DNA from: Latrodectus hesperus
Taxonomy: Eukaryota > Arthropoda > Arachnida > Araneae > Theridiidae
NCBI GenBank assembly: GCA_037975125.1
Contig: JAJQOW010000209.1
Location: forward strand, 62,001 to 126,000
Direction of reading: 5' to 3'
Length of the DNA stretch: 64,000 nucleotides
The position numbers and the translations under genes were made by a program. The notes under the pieces were generated by a model, which searched no databases, was not told the DNA's origin, and saw nothing but the letters and a program-made list of their open reading frames with translations. This document shows, piece by piece, positions 59,165 to 64,000 of this stretch. Each line of letters starts with the position of its first letter. The first letter of the stretch is position 1.

Positions 59165-61300
59165 TATATTTTTATGCAAGACAAAAACAAATAATTCCTA
59201 TTCATGATTATTCCTGGGGAATCAGCTTTTGTTTACCATTCTATTGTTTTCTTTGAAACGATTAAATTTTCGAAAAGTTTGTTTGCAAAAGAAATGGTGA
59301 TTGCCTGTGTTTTGTCAATGTTTAAATTTATTTTCTATTTTTCGAACCATTTGGTTAGTAAATTTAAGTATTTGTATTTAAGTATACCAAAATTTATGAA
59401 AATCTTTAGACATGCCTAGCATAAGGAAAGCAAATGCAAGCTTGTTTCTTTTGGCTCTGCCAATGTTATCTACGATTCTGATAAGTTGTTTGGTGGTGTC
59501 AAGATTTTTACGAAATTTAAATTGTTCATTGGGTAATTTATTAAAATGTTTTTGGAGTCTTTTGAATATTATTCTTTCGAAAATTTTGTTCATTGTGCTG
59601 AGGAAACTTATTGGTCTGTAATGGTAAAGGCATAGTTGGGATTTTAAGTGGTTTAGGGTGGTGTTATGGATGCTTTTTTCTACTGCTTTGGGAAGTAGTT
59701 TATTTTTAAACAGCTGTTGTGTGTAGATTTTTTCAAGCAGTGTTAGATGATTTTCTGACATGCTTTTGAGCATTTTATTGCTTGCATTGTTAAGACTTGT
59801 GGCTTTTTGTTTTTGAAATTTTTAATGTTTTTTATTTTTTTTTTGTTTTTTGTGTTTCTAAGAATAATTGGTCTATCTTCGGTATTATTTTTTAGAAAAT
59901 GTTTGACAATTCTTCTGATATTAATATCAGAATCTTCTTTGGTGGTGGTAAATTACTCTTCAAGTGTATCTGCAGACTTCAGCTTTATCTTCAATGCTAT
60001 GTACTAGGCCGAGTTTGCCATGTAATGGTCTATTAATATGGATGTAACTTCTGAGTTTTCTAGAAAGTTTCCAAAATGAGTTAGGTTCTGTCCGTAACTT
60101 TTCCGTTTTTCCCTTTCAAGTATTTTGTTTATACATTCGCAGAGTTTGCGGATATTTCTGTTAAATTCATTTGTTTTTAAACTTTGGATCACTAGTTTTC
60201 TGCAATTTTTCTGTGTCCAATTCCGTTGTTTAATCTTTATATCTTTTGGTAGAATATGATAGTTAAGTATGGAGTCTTTAAAAGTAGTAGCTTTCGTTAT
60301 GGCTGTTTGAAGATCTTCGTTAAAGGTCTCTATTCTGTTGTCTATTTCATTAGTGTTGTTTGGGATGGAATCAAAGATACTTTTTCTAAAGCGTATGTTA
60401 TGGTAAAGATTATCAATTAATTTTCTTTATTTTTGGTTTGATTTCCGTCGATGTATTTCATATTGTAGCTATGATGGGCAGATAATCAGATGAAATGACC
60501 TTGATTATATCAGCTGCTAATTGAATATGTGGATTGCTGGTGAAGAAGTCAAGAATGTTTGGGCGATGATTTGAGGAATAATAGGTGGGATATATTGGAG
60601 CAATTACTTTAAGTTGCAGTTTATTTAAGACTTTAACTAGTTCTATTCCATTATTGTTATTGTTGCAGTATCCCCAGCTGATATTTTTGTGCTATTAAAG
60701 TCTACCCCAATTATTATTGCCATATTGTCAGGAACGAGATTTTTCATGTTATTATAGATTACTTTATTACTCGGAAGGTTGTATAATGCAGTTTAATAGA
60801 TGAATAGTTCTGTGTTTTGATGAGAACAGAAATCTATTCAAATCGGTCAGCGTTATTTTTGCTGTATTCGGTTGCTCTGCAAGAGTTCATTTTGCTGTAA
60901 TGGCAATTCCTCCTATGTAATTTAGTCTATTGCATCTGGAAGTGTTACAGTTTGCAATTTTAAGGGAGCTCTGTTCATTGAAGTGAGTTTTTGTGACTAA
61001 GCATATGTCTATGTTTTATAGTTATGAAATCTTTTAATTCAGCTGTTTTATATGTATTTCCATCAGCATTCCATGCTGCAATAATGAAGGAAGAAAAGCT
61101 ATTAACATTTTTAGACATTATTTTCTTTTTGTTTTTGGCTGGCTGCATTTGTGATAGTGTATTTAAGACTTCTAAAGATTCCAGATGTTTTATAAAGTCA
61201 ATTAAGTTCAGTTGCAATTTGGTGAGAGCCAAACAGTTGGAAAACAATAATCAAACAGATTCAAACACAAAAAGAGTAATAGAAAACACAATTAAAAACT
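59165..61300 (-). pseudogene. Jockey-like LINE fragment (endonuclease to reverse transcriptase)
   Basis: Minus-strand pieces in order: an endonuclease start IIAAWNADGNTYKTAELKDF, a degenerate segment MAIIIGVDFNSTKIS with the Asp-Phe-Asn motif, SLKTNEFNRNIRKLCECINK, then reverse transcriptase HYRPISFLSTMNKIFERIIF and NEQFKFRKNLDTTKQLIRIV. At the 3' end KYLNLLTKWFEK and INLNIDKTQAITIS are post-core motifs, so the catalytic FADD part has been lost by internal deletion near 59380. Stops and frame changes abound. It is the same family, in opposite orientation, as the fragment at 61355-62531. Confidence 0.7.
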
Positions 61301-61354
61301 AGAAACGGCAAATTTACAAATTAACACCCAACAAATTACACCAGATCAAAAAAT

Positions 61355-62531
61355 AAATAGTATTAAAAACTAAAAAACAGCAAAGCTCCAGAACAAGATG
61401 AAATTACTAAAAAATGTAAAAAAAAAAAAAAAAAAAAAAAACCCTCATTATAAACATGACACAAATAATCAGTAGCATAATTCAACTAACATACTTTCCT
61501 AATATATAAATAACAGCCATCATAAAACCTCCACCTAAGCCTGGGAAAAACCACACTCAATAAAAAAAATCATTGACCAATAAGCCTCCTTTCAACTATT
61601 AGCAAAATAGCAGAGCAAATATTACACCAAATTAATAGTTTCATGAGAAACAATAAAATAAATATTCATGAACAATTCGGATTTAGACCGAAATATTCAA
61701 CTGTACAACAACTGCTCTGAATTACAGAATTTATACATGAGGGATACATGCAAGGACAGGCAACTGCTGCAGTAATGCTGGATGAGGGCAAAGCTTCCAT
61801 TCGGGTCTGGATCAAAGGTCTTATTTACTAACTCTTCAACTTCAAATCCCACTTATAATACTAATTAAATCATACCTCGAAAATAGAAAATTTATTGTGA
61901 ATTATAAAAGTTGTAATTCCGCACTCCAAGAAATAAAAAGTGCAGTTTCAGAAGGAAGTAAACTAACCCCAATTCTCTTCTTAATATATGTTAATGACAT
62001 CCCAAAATGAAACTAATAAACTGGGTCTTTTTGCAGATTACACAGCAATATTAAAGAAAGGTATACTTAATATTTTAACAAAAAATTTAAACAAATACTT
62101 AAATCTACTAATTAAATAGTTTGAAAGATGGAAAATGTATTTAAATATTTATAAAACACAGGCAATCATTTTTCTTTTACAAAACAATAGAATAGCAACC
62201 AAAAGTTGACTACCTGGGAATAATCATGGACGAGACACATTGATCCCCAAATTGAAAAAAATTAAGAATAAATTCAACGAGATGAAAGCAAACCTGTTCC
62301 CATTAATTGGTAGAAATTCTACATTAAACTTCAAAAATAAAAAATTAAATCATTCTCAGACCAATAATTATGTATGGATCACAAATTTACGGTGCCACAG
62401 CTAAAATAAATTTTCAAAAACTAAAGATATCTTCAAAATATCTCACTAAGAATGATTACAAATGCTCCATGGTATTGTAGAAATAAAAAAATTTTACATT
62501 AAACTGGAATCCCAACATTAATTAAATACAT
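61355..62531 (+). pseudogene. Jockey-like LINE reverse transcriptase fragment, inverted relative to its neighbour
   Basis: Plus-strand pieces: KAPEQDEITKK, PISLLSTISKIAEQI, NIHEQFGFRPKYSTVQQLL, ATAAVMLDEGKASIRVW (motif A, degenerate), LGLFADYTAILKKG (motif C, with FADY where FADD is catalytic), YLNLLIK and WKMYLNIYKTQAIIFL, then NAPWYC in the C-terminal part and TLIKYI at 62531, where a hAT element begins. An A24 run at 61418-61441 interrupts the coding part. Thoroughly decayed. Confidence 0.7.
61418..61441. repeat. A24 homopolymer
   Basis: Lies within the decayed LINE coding region, so it is probably an expanded A-run of the ORF and not a retrotransposon tail. Confidence 0.9.
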
Positions 62532-64000
62532 CAGTGTTTCTGAACTGAATTTACTCCAAGGACCGATAAAATATTTCGGCACGTTCGCGTGGACCGGTAA
62601 TATTAATAATTTGACCCAATGCTCTATTTTTCACAAAGACAAATCATGAAGACATACATAATTTTTAAAGCATTTTGTTTGTTATAATTTACATTTGTAT
62701 ATTCAGCTTACTTATATAATATTGCATCGAGAATAAAAGCACCAAAACTTAATTAAAACACCAAGAAAATTCCAACATGAATGATATATTTATTTTTTTT
62801 TAATTAATATATTAGCCAAAACAACAATGAGTCGAAATGTGAACAACGTAAGTAGATACCAAATAAACAAAAAATAATTTACCAAAATAAAGAATATATA
62901 AAAACTAAAATTAATGAGATTGCTGCTGGTCTTTTGTTGCTGACTAAACTGTCAATCATAGGCTTTAAACCAGTTACAGCAATACGTAAAGCAGGTGCAA
63001 GAGCAAATCGATTTCTATGTTTCGTCTTAATAACAGACATAGTCGAAAATGTTGTTTCACACAAATAAGTTGAGGAAAAAGGCAATCAATTCTTCAACGC
63101 CTTTGCATGAAGATTGGGGTATTCTGTTGCAGTCTTTATCCAGAATTGATAGATATTTATTGATTTGAACTGAGATTTAAGTCCTAGATCTGAAGACAGT
63201 TCAATAAGTTCTGTTTCCTAGACTGTAGTGAGATTGTTATCATAATTATCAATAAATGGATTGATTATCCACAGATTACCTGAACGTACATCTTCTTCTG
63301 GGGGATAATACTGATCAAAAGCTATTGATAGTTCTTTTAAATGCTCCTAAATAACGCTGATAACGCTCTTCTAATCCATGTCATTAGTATTAATGTAATC
63401 AAAGAAGGAAGCAAACATATCAAAAGTGTTTTCTTCCGCACGTTTATACCAGAGTTTCAATTTCTTTTTGAAAGCATCAATCTTATTGTAGAAATTGAAA
63501 ACGGTATTAGTTTTACCTTGAAGACTTAAATTTAGTTCATTTACCAGTGAAAATATGTCTGAAAGGTACGAAAGCAAGGCTACCCATTCTTTGTTCTGAA
63601 AATGTCTGCTCAAGAATGATCCCTTTTGATTTAAAAACAATTGTACCTCATTTCTTAATTCATACAACAGCTTAAGGACTTTTCCTCTGGTTAGCCAGCG
63701 TACTTCGGCGTGTAACAATAGTTGTACATGATCTGATCGGATTTCTTGGCATAAAGTTGTAAACAATCTTTAATTAAGGGCGTTACTTTGATAAAATTTA
63801 CAATTTTTACCGATTACAGAAGAATGTCATTCAGTTGTGGGGACAATTTCTTTGCTGCTAAATGTTCGCGATGAATAATGCAGTATGTGACTATTAATCC
63901 TTCTGATGCTACGTCTGTTATTCTCTTTGCAACACCTGTATGTCTTCCAGTCATAGCAGCAGCGCCATCAGTACACAAACCAATGCATTTTTTCCAGTCA
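62532..64000 (-). mobile_element. hAT transposon (ZBED5/SCAND3-like), 5' part beyond the window
   Basis: The element end at 62532 reads CAGTGTTTCTGAACTG followed by GGACCG words, the CAGTGTTTCTCAAC-type terminal repeat of many hAT elements. The adjoining octamer AAATACAT (62524-62531) would be one copy of the 8-bp target duplication; the other copy is outside. It is inserted in the coding remnant of the LINE at 61355-62531. About 350 bp of 3' UTR separates the end from the transposase stop. Confidence 0.75.
62879..64000 (-). pseudogene. hAT transposase, ZBED5/SCAND3-like, C-terminal two-thirds
   Basis: From the window edge the minus strand reads CIGLCTDGAAAMTGRHTGVA and TYCIIHREHLAAKKL, with the Asp of the RNase H-like core and the CxxH motif. 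It continues LLLHAEVRWLTRGKVLKLLY, LRNEVQLFLNQKGS and SYLSDIFSLVNELNLSLQG, YYPPEEDVRSGNLWIINPF, YPNLHAKALKN and the dimerisation-region motif LPFSSTYLCETTFSTMSVIK, then TKHRNRFALAPALRIAVTGL, with the stop at 62879. Lesions include a TAA in NDILLx near 63825, frame changes near 63770 and 63365, and stops near 63220 and 63090. With under ten lesions the relic is moderately old. The BED finger would lie to the right of the window. Confidence 0.85.

Overview
The window is a very AT-rich, intron-bearing animal sequence dominated by transposable-element remnants. The element set (Jockey-, I- and RTE-like LINEs, a BEL/Pao LTR element, P-like/THAP9, hAT/ZBED5-like, Tc1/mariner and piggyBac-like relics, a tRNA-derived SINE), long dinucleotide microsatellites and short exons in large introns suggest an arthropod, most likely a chelicerate such as a spider. 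That taxonomic call is inference; no marker gene here proves it.

Only two conventional host genes are well supported. The first, on the minus strand at 10228-17355 with a noncoding first exon near 17679-17740, encodes the translocon-associated protein beta subunit (TRAP-beta/SSR2). Its five coding exons join in frame to 188 codons with consensus splice sites. The second, on the plus strand at 21312-21456, is a U4 spliceosomal RNA gene with the K-turn stem-loop, Sm site, 3' hairpin and a 3'-box-like motif. A possible last exon of an unidentified plus-strand gene lies at 645-796.

Layout: 1-10200 is almost empty AT-rich DNA with small repeats and a weak pogo-like relic. 10200-17750 is SSR2, with a TTAA-flanked piggyBac-like MITE in intron 2. 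18200-23100 holds a SINE with an 11-bp target duplication, a 184-bp AC/AT microsatellite, two LINE 3' fragments and U4. 23611-28673 is the best-preserved mobile element, a full-length Jockey-clade LINE with perfect 14-bp target duplications; its four frame breaks all fall in 6-nt homopolymers. 28674-33200 is unassigned except for a striking palindrome. 33220-34980 carries hairpins and a minus-strand P-like transposase relic. 36240-41690 is a decayed I-like LINE with an RNase H domain. 42018-42278 is a Tc1/mariner relic.

43445-51177 is a 7.7-kb P-like element with matching terminal inverted repeats and dense GGACGTCC-type subterminal arrays. It has a split THAP-domain exon pair, a deleted transposase core, two internal duplications and a second, older right end in an intron. 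52040-52814 is a Jockey 3' fragment. 52853-58444 is a minus-strand BEL/Pao element with its 3' LTR but no 5' LTR, abutting a LINE 3' end. 59165-62531 holds two related Jockey fragments in opposite orientation, the second interrupted by a hAT element that runs off the right edge.

SSR2 (ER protein translocation) and U4 (splicing) are housekeeping genes with no functional link visible here. Everything else is a record of nested transposition.
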